Shown here: piece by piece, positions 6,855-14,216 of the stretch | How the letters are laid out: every line of letters starts with the position of its first letter | How positions within the stretch are numbered: the stretch's first letter is position 1 | From: JBBAEA01 sp041656175 | GTDB taxonomy: Bacteria; Myxococcota_A; Bradymonadia; UBA4248 | Assembly (NCBI GenBank): GCA_041656175.1 | Contig: JBBAEA010000088.1 | Location: 1-15,301 of the forward strand | Reading direction: 5' to 3' | DNA: 15,301 bases | The notes under the pieces: generated by a model | What the model saw: only the letters and a program-made list of their open reading frames with translations | Told to the model about the DNA's origin: nothing | Databases searched by the model: none | Made by a program: the position numbers and the translations under genes

Positions 6855-8054
6855 TTACTGAAAGTCGATATCCTGTGCATTATACAAGTTCTTCATAATT
6901 TCATCAAAATAATCCGGCAAATATCTTGTCCAAACTTTTATAGGAATCTCGCTTAACTTTTTATCGGGAAACGACGAAAAAGCGAATATATATTGTACTA
7001 GGTATTCAATATTACGAGCAAGATGGCTATTATACTCTTGTCGCTGTCGTTGATCCGAAATGCGATCTTCATGCATTGATTTGCCAATTTCACTTTCAAG
7101 TATATCTTCAAAACTCGAATATATTATTTCGACAAATACATCATCTTCACCAGAGTATACAAAACTTTCAAAATCCTTCTGTGCATCCCCCAACCAAATC
7201 CCTTTCGCACGCATACGTTCGATAAGCGTTGTTTCTAACGGGGTTGCACATATTAAATCCTTATTTGGACGCGCACGTATAATAAGGTTTGTTGCATTAT
7301 AATGCTTAGCATTGTGTTCTTCTTTTTCGATAATTTCACACTGTGTACGACTTTCGATATATTCAATAAGTCTATCTTCATCGCCTCGTTCTATAAAAAC
7401 TTTAACCCCCGCGACATCATTAATAGGCGGCGCCGAAACCTTTGGAAACGTAATTCCCTCCCGCAGATCCTCAATAATTCTTTGCTCGGCACGCTCAAAC
7501 TCACGCGTCATCTCCGCCGCACTACTCACAAGCTGCGAGCGAGGAATCCCAAACTGCTTTGCGCGAATATCCGCATACGCCTGCGCTCGCATCTTAATGG
7601 CATCAAAAATCATATCAATAATGCGCCGCGCCGACTTCTCCGCCAAGCGCCGAGCACGCTTCATACGACTCGTACCCACCAACCTGTGCTCCACCCCCCT
7701 ACCCGCGAAATACAACTTCCCATGTATCGGCGTCTCCAAATAATAACGCTCACGATGCGCCACATACGCCCGAATCAACTCATCTACATGTTCATTATGG
7801 TAATGCGGATAACTCACTAACGCGTCCTTGAGCTCGGCTTTCGTATAAATTGCCACCTCACGCGCATCGCTTTGAGCCAAAGCACTAAAAAGTTGTCGCG
7901 ACCACAAGTTCAAATACCGCGAAACATACACATTATTGAGCAAAATCAGCTTAGTCACATACTCTGGGTCGCTCTCCCGCACCTTCCCATGAAACCAACG
8001 CCAAAAAAGGTCCTCAACTTCTTTGCGATGTATAAATCCGCCAATTGTTATCAT
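6855..8054 (-). CDS. Putative RelA/SpoT-like nucleotidyltransferase-domain protein
   Basis: This 399-aa protein is cytoplasmic, with no signal peptide or membrane helix. The N-terminal 200 residues look helical and charged. From about 210 the motif order resembles the RelA/SpoT synthetase fold: INDVAGVKVFI (211-221), like the 'DIaGiRi' strand; HYNATNLIIR (251-260), in the place of 'GYrSiH'; and VFVEIIYSS (306-314) then EIGKSMHEDR (322-331), where 'vEiQiRT' and 'aE.G..H' occur. The match is divergent: the Arg after EIxI is missing, so (p)ppGpp synthesis is not assured. Another nucleotidyltransferase-like or dead enzyme is possible. The ATG (8054) has no clear ribosome site. A GC hairpin (8092-8109) and an 85-bp palindrome (8127-8211) lie in its upstream region. 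Confidence 0.75.
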   Translation of the reverse strand: MITIGGFIHRKEVEDLFWRWFHGKVRESDPEYVTKLILLNNVYVSRYLNLWSRQLFSALAQSDAREVAIYTKAELKDALVSYPHYHNEHVDELIRAYVAHRERYYLETPIHGKLYFAGRGVEHRLVGTSRMKRARRLAEKSARRIIDMIFDAIKMRAQAYADIRAKQFGIPRSQLVSSAAEMTREFERAEQRIIEDLREGITFPKVSAPPINDVAGVKVFIERGDEDRLIEYIESRTQCEIIEKEEHNAKHYNATNLIIRARPNKDLICATPLETTLIERMRAKGIWLGDAQKDFESFVYSGEDDVFVEIIYSSFEDILESEIGKSMHEDRISDQRQRQEYNSHLARNIEYLVQYIFAFSSFPDKKLSEIPIKVWTRYLPDYFDEIMKNLYNAQDIDFQ

Positions 8055-8091
8055 TTATTACAACAACCCTATTACATCTCCCTTCTCTGGT

Positions 8092-8109
8092 GGGGGGCTA
8101 CTGCCCCCC
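8092..8109. repeat. G6C/GC6 hairpin upstream of the RelA-like gene
   Basis: GGGGGGC (8092-8098) pairs with GCCCCCC (8103-8109), loop TACT. On the minus strand it is followed by ACCAGAG. The same 'G-run, short loop, C-run, ACCAgAG' ending closes repeat copies A (about 294-315) and C (8576-8592). It ends about 37 bp upstream of the start codon at 8054 and would lie in the mRNA leader. Confidence 0.55.
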
Positions 8110-8126
8110 TCGCCTGAGCTACACTC

Positions 8127-8211
8127 AAAAATCGATCCTATCCGCAAAATCTTTTGCCGCGTTCTCGCTAAACGCTCGACCACGGCAAAAGATGCGGATA
8201 TGTCGATTTTT
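8127..8211. repeat. 85-bp imperfect palindrome
   Basis: Three matched arms fold into one stem: AAAAATCGA (8127-8135) with 8203-8211, ATCCGCA (8140-8146) with 8193-8199, and CTTTTGCCG (8151-8159) with 8183-8191. That gives 25 base pairs around a 23-nt loop. The plus strand ends in a run of seven T, so it could act as a terminator, but no plus-strand gene lies upstream. On the minus strand it sits about 70 bp before the RelA-like start. Confidence 0.8.
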
Positions 8212-8436
8212 TTCGTGGGATCTCAGGCTACCCCCCAAAGATTACGGGAATACAACGTCTTTAACCCATAAAACAAAAGCTCGCACTCGCGAAAAAGCGA
8301 AATACTAACGCTAGACTCTTAAACCATAGCTTGCAGGCAAAGCCTACTTGCTTATGGCAAACTAATGCTCAACACACGCGATGTCTAGACTTTCTTAAGA
8401 TTAAACTCAAGGTGTAGACGCCTAGTACGAATAGTT

Positions 8437-8588
8437 GGGGGGTAGCGCAAGATCACCCGAAGGAGCGGTGCCTGAGCGCATTTTATGCTTTGGATGCGCG
8501 GTTTGAGCGCATACAAAGCATAAAATCACGCGCGAAGCCACCGATCATGAGGGAAGCTTGCGCGTAGGGGGGATAAAGTCCCCCCACC
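8437..8588 (+). repeat. Dispersed hairpin-rich intergenic repeat, copy C
   Basis: It starts GGGGGGTAGCGCAAGATCACCC and ends GAGGGAAGCTTGCGCGTA, a G-run, and then C-run ACC, the same ends and orientation as copy A but with a shorter centre. The centre holds GAGCGCATTTTATGCTTTGG and a reversed GCATAAAAT block. The rest of 8212-8678 shows no gene and nothing else I can support. Confidence 0.55.
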
Positions 8589-8678
8589 AAAGTAAAAACT
8601 TAAATATCGAATGAATCACAGCTTCCCAAAACAAGTTCCTCATTGACAAGCGTCAACTCGTAACACTTCATTTTAAGC

Positions 8679-11255
8679 CTAGCGCAAGGCGCGGCGAATT
8701 TTGGAATCAAGTTTCGTTAAGCGCTCGAGCTGCACTTCGATTTGACGCATGTGTTTGGGTTCGTCGCAGTAGTCGGCAAGTCCGCTGAGCGCTTGTATAC
8801 TGATAGAAAGCGCTTCGATGGGGTCGTGATTGAGTTCGAACCAAAAAACCTCGTCTGCGGCGGCGAGCGTGAGCCAACCTGGATTGAGGCGTTGGGGAGC
8901 CACGATGCAACTGAGCAAGCGCGGGAGATGCTTGAATATGGTAGTAGCGTTCCGCGGCGCTTCTAAGCTCGCACCAAGCGGAATGCTCCCGCTATCTTCG
9001 GGTTTTGCGCTAGGAAGTGGCAGATTCTGAATAAGCGATATGACGTTGTGCAGCGAGTTGTTTCGAATAATCGCGTATTTAAGTGAATCATCGCGCAGGC
9101 TAGCCCGCATCTTGCGCATATCCTTCGGAATATCTTCGAGTTTGCAGTTTCGCAAACGATGCGCAGCACTCAACGGTATTAGCGCTTGCGGCAGCCCTTT
9201 TGCTGTGCTTACGCAGCTAAAAGTCTCGCCACATAGGCTGATCGATTTTGCTGGCACGGAGCGCGCTTTATCTTCGCGCTGTTCATATTGAGGAGCCAAT
9301 TTTGCAGCTAGGCGCTCAAGGCGACGCTGCTTTTTGTTCCTTGCGTCAAAGCGCTGCTCGCGCCTTTGCTCTTGCGAGTCCAGTGAAATGCCACGCTCCT
9401 TTAACCACGACGATCTCAGCGTTGAAGCTTGCTGGGCATAGGTTCGCGTCGATTGCACAAATTCAATAGCCATAATGAGTCTTGGCTTAATATCGAATAG
9501 CGCCGAGGAGGGATGTAGGCTTATATACTCACCCGTAGAACTAAGGTAAGTATTAGCTTTTCGCTGCAAATACTGCGCTCCATACGATACTAAAAACACG
9601 CGAATAACGTCGTTTTCATCCTCGCAAGTTCCAGCCTGAAAGCCCATGCTTTCCGAAATCTCCATAAGCTGCTGCGCCGACTTTAAAATAAAAGCCATAA
9701 TATCGGGGTCTAAATAAAATTTTCTACAAAAGACCTCGCGCTCTTCACTTTGAATATACTTTCGAATGCTTTGTATGGCAGTGATCAAATCGCCCTTGGC
9801 GCTAGCTAGTCGCGCATGCGCGCGTCTTGCTTGAATTTCCTTCCCTGGCGGGAACATAAACGGAGATTTTACCGACAAGTACGCGCTGGCAAAAATGACT
9901 TCCTCAAGCACATTGGGAAAGCGCAACCCCGCCTCCACAACTGCGCGCGCTAGCTTGGGTAACAACGGATAGGGCGTCATCTTCTCGCCGATCGGCGTAA
10001 GGTAGTTCCTCTCATCAATGGCGTCCATTTTGCGTAAGGCATGCAGCGCATCGTTAATAGCCCGTAGCGGTGGCTTCGTAGGTAGCGGGAAATTTTCAAC
10101 ATCATGAATGCCAAGGTCAATGAGGCGCAATAATACTTCGCTCAAATCCAAGCGCGTGATCTCCTCATCCGTAAAATCTGGCCTCTTATCAAGGCTCTCC
10201 TCGGCATACAGACGTATCGCCAGCCCAGGCGCAGTTCTCCCCGCTCGCCCAGCACGCTGAGCCATCGACGCCTTCGAGATAGGCTCCTCTTTAAGCGTCA
10301 TGATATTGGTCATATTATTAAAGCGCGGTATTTTAGCAATGCCGCTATCGATAACAAAGCGCACGTCGGGTATGGTGATGGAAGTTTCCGCGATGTTGGT
10401 GGCTAGGACAACTTTGCGATAGCCACTGCGTTGCTCAAAAACTTTCTCTTGCTCTTCACGCGGAAGCTGGCCGTAGAGCGGCATAATCCAGAGATCCCGA
10501 AAACGAGAATCTGTTCTAGCACTTTGCTCAAGCAACTTGACGCAGTCCATAATAGCCGCTTGTCCGGGTAAAAACGCTAAAATATGACCTTCCCCACCAC
10601 TTTGGTGAATACGCTTAACTTCCGAAACGAGTGTTTCGGGCATCGCACGCCTCTCACCGCGTGGTACTGCTTTATAGCGAAATTCCACAGGGTAGGTTCG
10701 TGATTTAATTGAGATCAAAGGAACCTGGGGACGACTTGGGCTAGCAAAAAAGTTCTGGAATTGTTCTGCCTTGATCGTAGCAGAGCTAATAATAACGCGC
10801 AAATCCGCGCGCTTATCGAGTGCTAAACGCAGCAAGCCAAGCGCCAAGTCGATATTTAAACTTCGCTCATGCGCCTCATCTATAATGATGACCTTGTAGT
10901 TGCTGTAAAGATGGTCGCTGCGCGATTCCTGAAGTAAAATCCCATCGGTCATCACCTTAACTAGAGTGTTTTCGCTCGTTTTATCGTCAAAGCGAATGGC
11001 GTACCCCACCTCTTCTCCTAGTTCGACGCCGATTTCTTTGGCTATGCGCATAGCCACGCTTACCGCCGCAATTCGGCGCGGTTGCGTCAAAGCGATGCGC
11101 CCTGTGAGCTTTGGATTTCTAAGCAAAATTCGGGGTAACTGCGTTGTTTTGCCACAACCCGTTGGCCCCTCTACGACAATGACTTGGTGTTTTTCAAGCG
11201 CATCGTTGATCTCTGCTTGATGTTTATAAATAGGAAGTTCAGTGATGTCCGCCAT
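8679..11255 (-). CDS. hrpA: DEAH-box RNA helicase, HrpA type
   Basis: Superfamily 2 DEAH/RHA helicase motifs occur in order. With the ATG at 11255 (858 aa): Walker A GPTGCGKT (30-37), TQPRRIAA (57-64), DEAH (126-129), SAT (158-160), LPGQAAI, ATNIAETSITIPDVRFVID and QRAGRAGR (about 350). Then come the HA2-type helical region (about 400-550) and an OB-fold-like C-terminal part (SLHPSSALF). It should unwind RNA with ATP; the family works in mRNA processing and ribosome rescue. It is shorter than E. coli HrpA (about 1300 aa) and nearer HrpB in length. The NIAETSITIPDVRFVID, FNNMTNIMTL and QRAGRAGRTAPG segments fit the HrpA/DHX side, so the symbol is a family label. A frame-extending start at 11315 (878 aa) lacks a ribosome site, while GGAAAA precedes 11255. 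It looks monocistronic. Confidence 0.93.
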   Translation of the reverse strand: MADITELPIYKHQAEINDALEKHQVIVVEGPTGCGKTTQLPRILLRNPKLTGRIALTQPRRIAAVSVAMRIAKEIGVELGEEVGYAIRFDDKTSENTLVKVMTDGILLQESRSDHLYSNYKVIIIDEAHERSLNIDLALGLLRLALDKRADLRVIISSATIKAEQFQNFFASPSRPQVPLISIKSRTYPVEFRYKAVPRGERRAMPETLVSEVKRIHQSGGEGHILAFLPGQAAIMDCVKLLEQSARTDSRFRDLWIMPLYGQLPREEQEKVFEQRSGYRKVVLATNIAETSITIPDVRFVIDSGIAKIPRFNNMTNIMTLKEEPISKASMAQRAGRAGRTAPGLAIRLYAEESLDKRPDFTDEEITRLDLSEVLLRLIDLGIHDVENFPLPTKPPLRAINDALHALRKMDAIDERNYLTPIGEKMTPYPLLPKLARAVVEAGLRFPNVLEEVIFASAYLSVKSPFMFPPGKEIQARRAHARLASAKGDLITAIQSIRKYIQSEEREVFCRKFYLDPDIMAFILKSAQQLMEISESMGFQAGTCEDENDVIRVFLVSYGAQYLQRKANTYLSSTGEYISLHPSSALFDIKPRLIMAIEFVQSTRTYAQQASTLRSSWLKERGISLDSQEQRREQRFDARNKKQRRLERLAAKLAPQYEQREDKARSVPAKSISLCGETFSCVSTAKGLPQALIPLSAAHRLRNCKLEDIPKDMRKMRASLRDDSLKYAIIRNNSLHNVISLIQNLPLPSAKPEDSGSIPLGASLEAPRNATTIFKHLPRLLSCIVAPQRLNPGWLTLAAADEVFWFELNHDPIEALSISIQALSGLADYCDEPKHMRQIEVQLERLTKLDSKIRRALR

Positions 11256-11563
11256 TCGTTTTCCATATAGCATTGAGCATTGTCCCGGCGAGGTCAAAAA
11301 ACTAGCCTCGAACATTTAGCGCTCAAAACATGCAGCACTCGCCAGAAAGCAGCGCCCTTGCAAAGCGCAGCATACACAGCTATGCACCGCAAAAGAAATC
11401 TTTGCAAGCTTACGTTTGCATTTGGACGGCTAGAGAAGGATAATGATGGCTATGGGGGAGGAACAAAGAGAAAAGACAGACCTTAGATTTCGCTTAAGGA
11501 TGCTCTGTTTTATTGGGGCTAGCGCCCCAAACCCCGTCTAAGGGCTATCGCTCTTAGAACCCG
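11256..11563. other. Gene-free stretch
   Basis: I see no coding region with supporting features. Short palindromes occur, such as GGGGCTAGCGCCCC (about 11516-11529), and one copy of the CTTAAGGAYGCTCTG motif lies at 11493. The region would carry the helicase promoter on the minus strand, but I found no convincing -35/-10 pair. Confidence 0.4.
11493..11507 (+). repeat. CTTAAGGAYGCTCTG motif, copy 2
   Basis: This reads CTTAAGGATGCTCTG, identical over 15 bases to the minus-strand copy at 6142-6156. A GC palindrome follows 8 bp later. No gene start lies nearby on this strand. Confidence 0.6.
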
Positions 11564-11689
11564 CTTTTTTCTTTGCCATTTTGCGCGTCTTCGTCGTCAG
11601 CGGTCTCGCTCAGCTCAGTCACGACCCTTTTTTCTTTGCCATTTTGCGCGTCTTCGTCGTCAGCGGTCTCGCTCAGCTCAGTCACGACC
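11564..11689 (+). repeat. 63-bp perfect tandem duplication
   Basis: Unit 1 (11564-11626) and unit 2 (11627-11689) appear identical, each beginning CTTTTTTCTTTGCCATTTTG and ending AGTCACGACC. The DNA after unit 2 (CCTTCGCTTCGCTCCTTGC) resembles intergenic palindromic repeats found in many genomes. The open frame across it has no recognisable protein features. Confidence 0.9.
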
Positions 11690-11776
11690 TTGAGGTCGTT
11701 CCTTCGCTTCGCTCCTTGCTTCCTAGAATCCGCATCAAAATGACAAAGAAAAATTGTTTTTTGTTTTCTTATTTTC

Positions 11777-12022
11777 GAGACCTTTGCACGGCTAGAAATA
11801 GTGAATTTAATTTTACAAATCCGATACAGTTTTAAACAAAATGAGACATTTTGTAGAGAAATATAAGCTAAAAAATACTAATAAAATAAGGCAAAGTGAA
11901 GATACAATAACATTTTATTCGAAAGACGCTTAATGGATTGCTTTCTTTGGAAAAGGGGGTACGGGGGGAGAAACATCTTTTCTTTGCACAAAGAAACAGG
12001 TTTCCCCCTGTGCAAAGCTCTC
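11777..12022 (-). mobile_element. MITE-like non-autonomous element, copy 2 (inverted)
   Basis: This 246-bp element begins GAGACCTTTGCACGG and ends with the complement of GAGAGCTTTGCACAG. Its reverse complement lines up along its whole length with 2810-3045, including the G/C-run hairpin and the AACTGTATCGGATTTGTAAAA tract near one end. It has small insertions and no intact ORF. The flanks (TTTTC on the left, AAAAA on the right) show no target duplication. Confidence 0.75.
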
Positions 12023-12164
12023 AAAAACAAATAATATAAACATGCGAATGATGGAGAGTTTTCCTAAATTCTCTAGCTTTTCAACAAGCAAGAACCATTC
12101 GCTTACAAAATCTCAAACGGGAACCGTTTTACATTAGTGCAAACTTGACTTAGGACGCTACAAA

Positions 12165-12779
12165 ATGGCAGCAAGATTCATCGCAATTGCAGGTAACATT
12201 GGGGCTGGAAAGTCCACGATGGTTCGCTTCTTATCGAAGCGCTTTGCGCTCAATCCACTCTACGAACCAGTCGACGACAATCCCTATATCAACGACTTTT
12301 ATGAAGACATGAATCGTTGGGCCTTCTCATCCCAAATCTTCTACCTCTCAAGAAAGTTTGCCCTACACCTCGAAGCGCAGAAATCCAATGAACGCGTAGT
12401 CTTGGATCGCTCCGTATATGAAGATGCCGAAATATTCGTCGAGAGTCTACATAAACGAAAAGTTCTCAACACAAGAGACTACAACACTTACATGGATCTT
12501 TACGCGACGATACGTCAAGAGCTTCAACCACCCGATCTTATGATCTACCTGCGATGTTCTGTACGTGGCGTGCGACGCCGTATCCGTGAACGAGGGCGTA
12601 AATCCGAACTTGAAATTCCCCTTAGCTATATCCAAAGACTGCATAAATCCTATGAATCATGGTTCGACGCATACGAACTTGGCCCAAAGGCGATTATTGA
12701 AACTGAAAAAAAAGATTACATGCGTGACATCATTCACCGCGTCGATATTTTTGAGCAGATCGAAAATTTACTGCGATAA
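12165..12779 (+). CDS. Deoxynucleoside kinase (dAK/dGK type)
   Basis: The 204-aa length is typical for the family. Motifs: P-loop GNIGAGKST (10-18), the Glu-Pro pair of the substrate site (Glu34), DRS (81-83) in VVLDRSVYED, and the arginine-rich lid RRRIRERGR (137-145). It should phosphorylate deoxynucleosides (deoxyadenosine, deoxyguanosine or deoxycytidine) with ATP for dNTP salvage in the cytosol; the preferred base cannot be read from sequence. A distant thymidylate-kinase-like role is less likely given DRS and the lid. AGGA lies 9 nt before the ATG, a moderate ribosome site. The CTTAGGACGCT upstream is a degenerate form of the motif at 13089. tRNA-Cys follows 57 bp after the stop, and their shared terminator at 12915 may end both transcripts. 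Confidence 0.9.
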   Translation: MAARFIAIAGNIGAGKSTMVRFLSKRFALNPLYEPVDDNPYINDFYEDMNRWAFSSQIFYLSRKFALHLEAQKSNERVVLDRSVYEDAEIFVESLHKRKVLNTRDYNTYMDLYATIRQELQPPDLMIYLRCSVRGVRRRIRERGRKSELEIPLSYIQRLHKSYESWFDAYELGPKAIIETEKKDYMRDIIHRVDIFEQIENLLR

Positions 12780-12795
12780 TGACGGCGAATTTCAG

Positions 12796-12824
12796 TTGAC
12801 ATCTCGAATTGTTTAAGCTATGCA
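12796..12824 (+). promoter_or_regulatory. Promoter of tRNA-Cys
   Basis: A perfect -35 TTGACA (12796-12801) is followed after 17 nt by TATGCA (12819-12824). Transcription would start near 12831, about 6 bp before the mature tRNA. The -10 box is weak but spacing and position fit. Confidence 0.55.
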
Positions 12825-12836
12825 TAGTCTTGCTAC

Positions 12837-12907
12837 GGCGACGTGGCCGAGAGGATAGGCAGAGGACTGCAAATCCTTGTACAGCGGTTCGAATCCGTTC
12901 GTCGCCT
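12837..12907 (+). tRNA. tRNA-Cys (GCA)
   Basis: The acceptor stem GGCGACG (12837-12843) pairs fully with CGTCGCC (12900-12906), and U is the discriminator base, as expected for cysteine. The D arm GCCGAGAGGATAGGC, the anticodon arm with CTGCAAA (anticodon GCA) and the T arm with GGTTCGAATCC are all present. The CCA end is not encoded. Confidence 0.97.
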
Positions 12908-12914
12908 TAAGCCT

Positions 12915-12945
12915 AAAAAAGCCGACTTTTAAAGTCGGCTTTTTT
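12915..12945 (+). terminator. Intrinsic terminator after tRNA-Cys
   Basis: GCCGACT (12921-12927) pairs with AGTCGGC (12933-12939), with T/A pairs extending into the TTTAA loop. It is flanked by A6 on the left and T6 on the right, so it can work in both directions. It lies 8 bp after the tRNA. Confidence 0.95.
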
Positions 12946-13088
12946 GATTTTATGCTCGCACTATGGCGAACTGGCGCTTTTTTTCTTCGCAACTTCGACA
13001 TTTCGCTTTCGCGAAACAAAGTAGCTTGCCCAAGCCAAATCTCGCAGCGCAGCAAGCACTAACGCATACGCGCAAAACCGAGGGCTCA

Positions 13089-13105
13089 CTTAAGGACGCT
13101 CTGAT
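13089..13105 (+). repeat. CTTAAGGAYGCTCTGAT motif, copy 3
   Basis: This reads CTTAAGGACGCTCTGAT, one base different from the minus-strand copy at 6140-6156. It ends 21 bp before the GTG start of the DUF58 gene, so it could lie in its leader or promoter. Confidence 0.6.
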
Positions 13106-13126
13106 CAATTTCACCACAGGTTTGAC

Positions 13127-14044
13127 GTGAACCACAAAAAGCGTCCACTCAAAAAACCAAAGCTACGCATCGCTGTAAATCGCGAAGGATACCTCCTTAT
13201 TTTTGCGCTTATCGTTCTAGCCTTTGCGGCGATCTACTCGGGAAACAACGGGCTAGCACTGCTGATATCTCTACTATTAGCATTCTTCGTTTACGGTATT
13301 CGCCTCTCTAGGCAAAATATCCGAGGCCTACATCTAGAGCGGCTGTTGCAAGGTGAATTTTACGCTAAACAAGAGCAGCGGATTAAAATCATGGTGCAAA
13401 ATTTAAGCGAAGAAAGAAAATACGCACTACATCTCTATGAGTGTTTCGAGCAAGGCCAAGACATCGGACCTATGATTATCGACGAACTCGCCTCCAAGGA
13501 AAAACTAATCATCTACTACGACTGCGTCTTTCAACGACGCGGCAAACTGAGTTTTAGCAAAATCAAAATCCAAAGTCGCTTTCCGACAAACTTCTTCGAA
13601 CTGAGGCTAGCACTTGATTGCGCAGATAACTACATCGTTTACCCGCATATCATACCGTGGCAACACGATGCAATAAAGAACGACAATATGCAGCCAAACC
13701 AAAATGCTCGCCCGCAGAAGGTGGACGAACGCATGAGACGCTGGCACGCAGGAAACAGCATGGCACGCATTTTGTGGAAAATCAGTGCAAAACGCGGTCA
13801 GTATGTTGAGCGTCAAATCATACGCCACCCAAGAACTAAAAGCTACAGAATCCACATTCTCCCTCAATCGGCTTTTAAAGACGAAGAAGCCTACGAGGAG
13901 AGTATCTCCAAAGCTGCATCGATCGCGGTGCACAAGCTAAACCAAGGTTACAGTACTTCCCTATGGCTTGGTGAATGCTTAGTGCCAGAGGGCAGGGGGA
14001 CGGCGCAAAAATATAAAATACTTAAAACTTTGGCATTAATTTAA
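13127..14044 (+). CDS. DUF58 domain membrane protein
   Basis: Two adjacent hydrophobic helices (about 21-37 and 41-58) are followed by a long soluble part. RMRRWHAGNSMARILWKISAKRG (about 203-224, core RILWKISAKRG) matches the DUF58 signature, normally 'R.Y..GD..R.I.W..sAR'; here the usual Gly-Asp is Gly-Asn. SRFPTNFFELR (150-160) fits the preceding 'R.PfGLf' strand. The C-terminus ending in ILKTLALI resembles the family's end, so 305 aa is a compact but complete member. DUF58 proteins usually sit beside a MoxR-type AAA ATPase and VWA proteins; none is nearby, which is unusual. The function of DUF58 is unsettled. The start is GTG with AGG 7 nt upstream (CCACAGGTTTGAC). Confidence 0.85.
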   Translation: MNHKKRPLKKPKLRIAVNREGYLLIFALIVLAFAAIYSGNNGLALLISLLLAFFVYGIRLSRQNIRGLHLERLLQGEFYAKQEQRIKIMVQNLSEERKYALHLYECFEQGQDIGPMIIDELASKEKLIIYYDCVFQRRGKLSFSKIKIQSRFPTNFFELRLALDCADNYIVYPHIIPWQHDAIKNDNMQPNQNARPQKVDERMRRWHAGNSMARILWKISAKRGQYVERQIIRHPRTKSYRIHILPQSAFKDEEAYEESISKAASIAVHKLNQGYSTSLWLGECLVPEGRGTAQKYKILKTLALI

Positions 14045-14140
14045 ACCATCAACGAAATAGTTACACGTAAACCATTGACATAGGCTAATTTTATTCTACA
14101 ACATAAGTATAGCCTGCCACTTTACAGAACAAACAAGTAC

Positions 14141-14169
14141 TTGCATACCTACGCATACTCTGTTATAAT
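14141..14169 (+). promoter_or_regulatory. Strong sigma70-type promoter
   Basis: TTGCAT (14141-14146), 17 nt, then TATAAT (14164-14169, perfect -10). Transcription would begin near 14176, about 40 nt before the next ATG. A second possible -35, TTGACA at 14075-14080, has only a weak -10 (TACAAC) after 16 nt. Confidence 0.8.
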
Positions 14170-14216
14170 GATGCGCGCGCGATCTGTTTGCGCTGGCGAA
14201 GGGAGGAGTAACTGTA

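Noticed and set aside
7302..7820. Plus-strand open frames opposite the RelA-like gene
   Set aside because: They have low-complexity composition, no ribosome site, and lie fully antisense to the 399-aa gene with conserved-looking motifs.
2810..12022. Composite transposon bounded by the two MITE-like elements
   Set aside because: No transposase is present, the genes inside look like ordinary chromosomal ones, and no target duplication was seen. Inversion by recombination remains possible.
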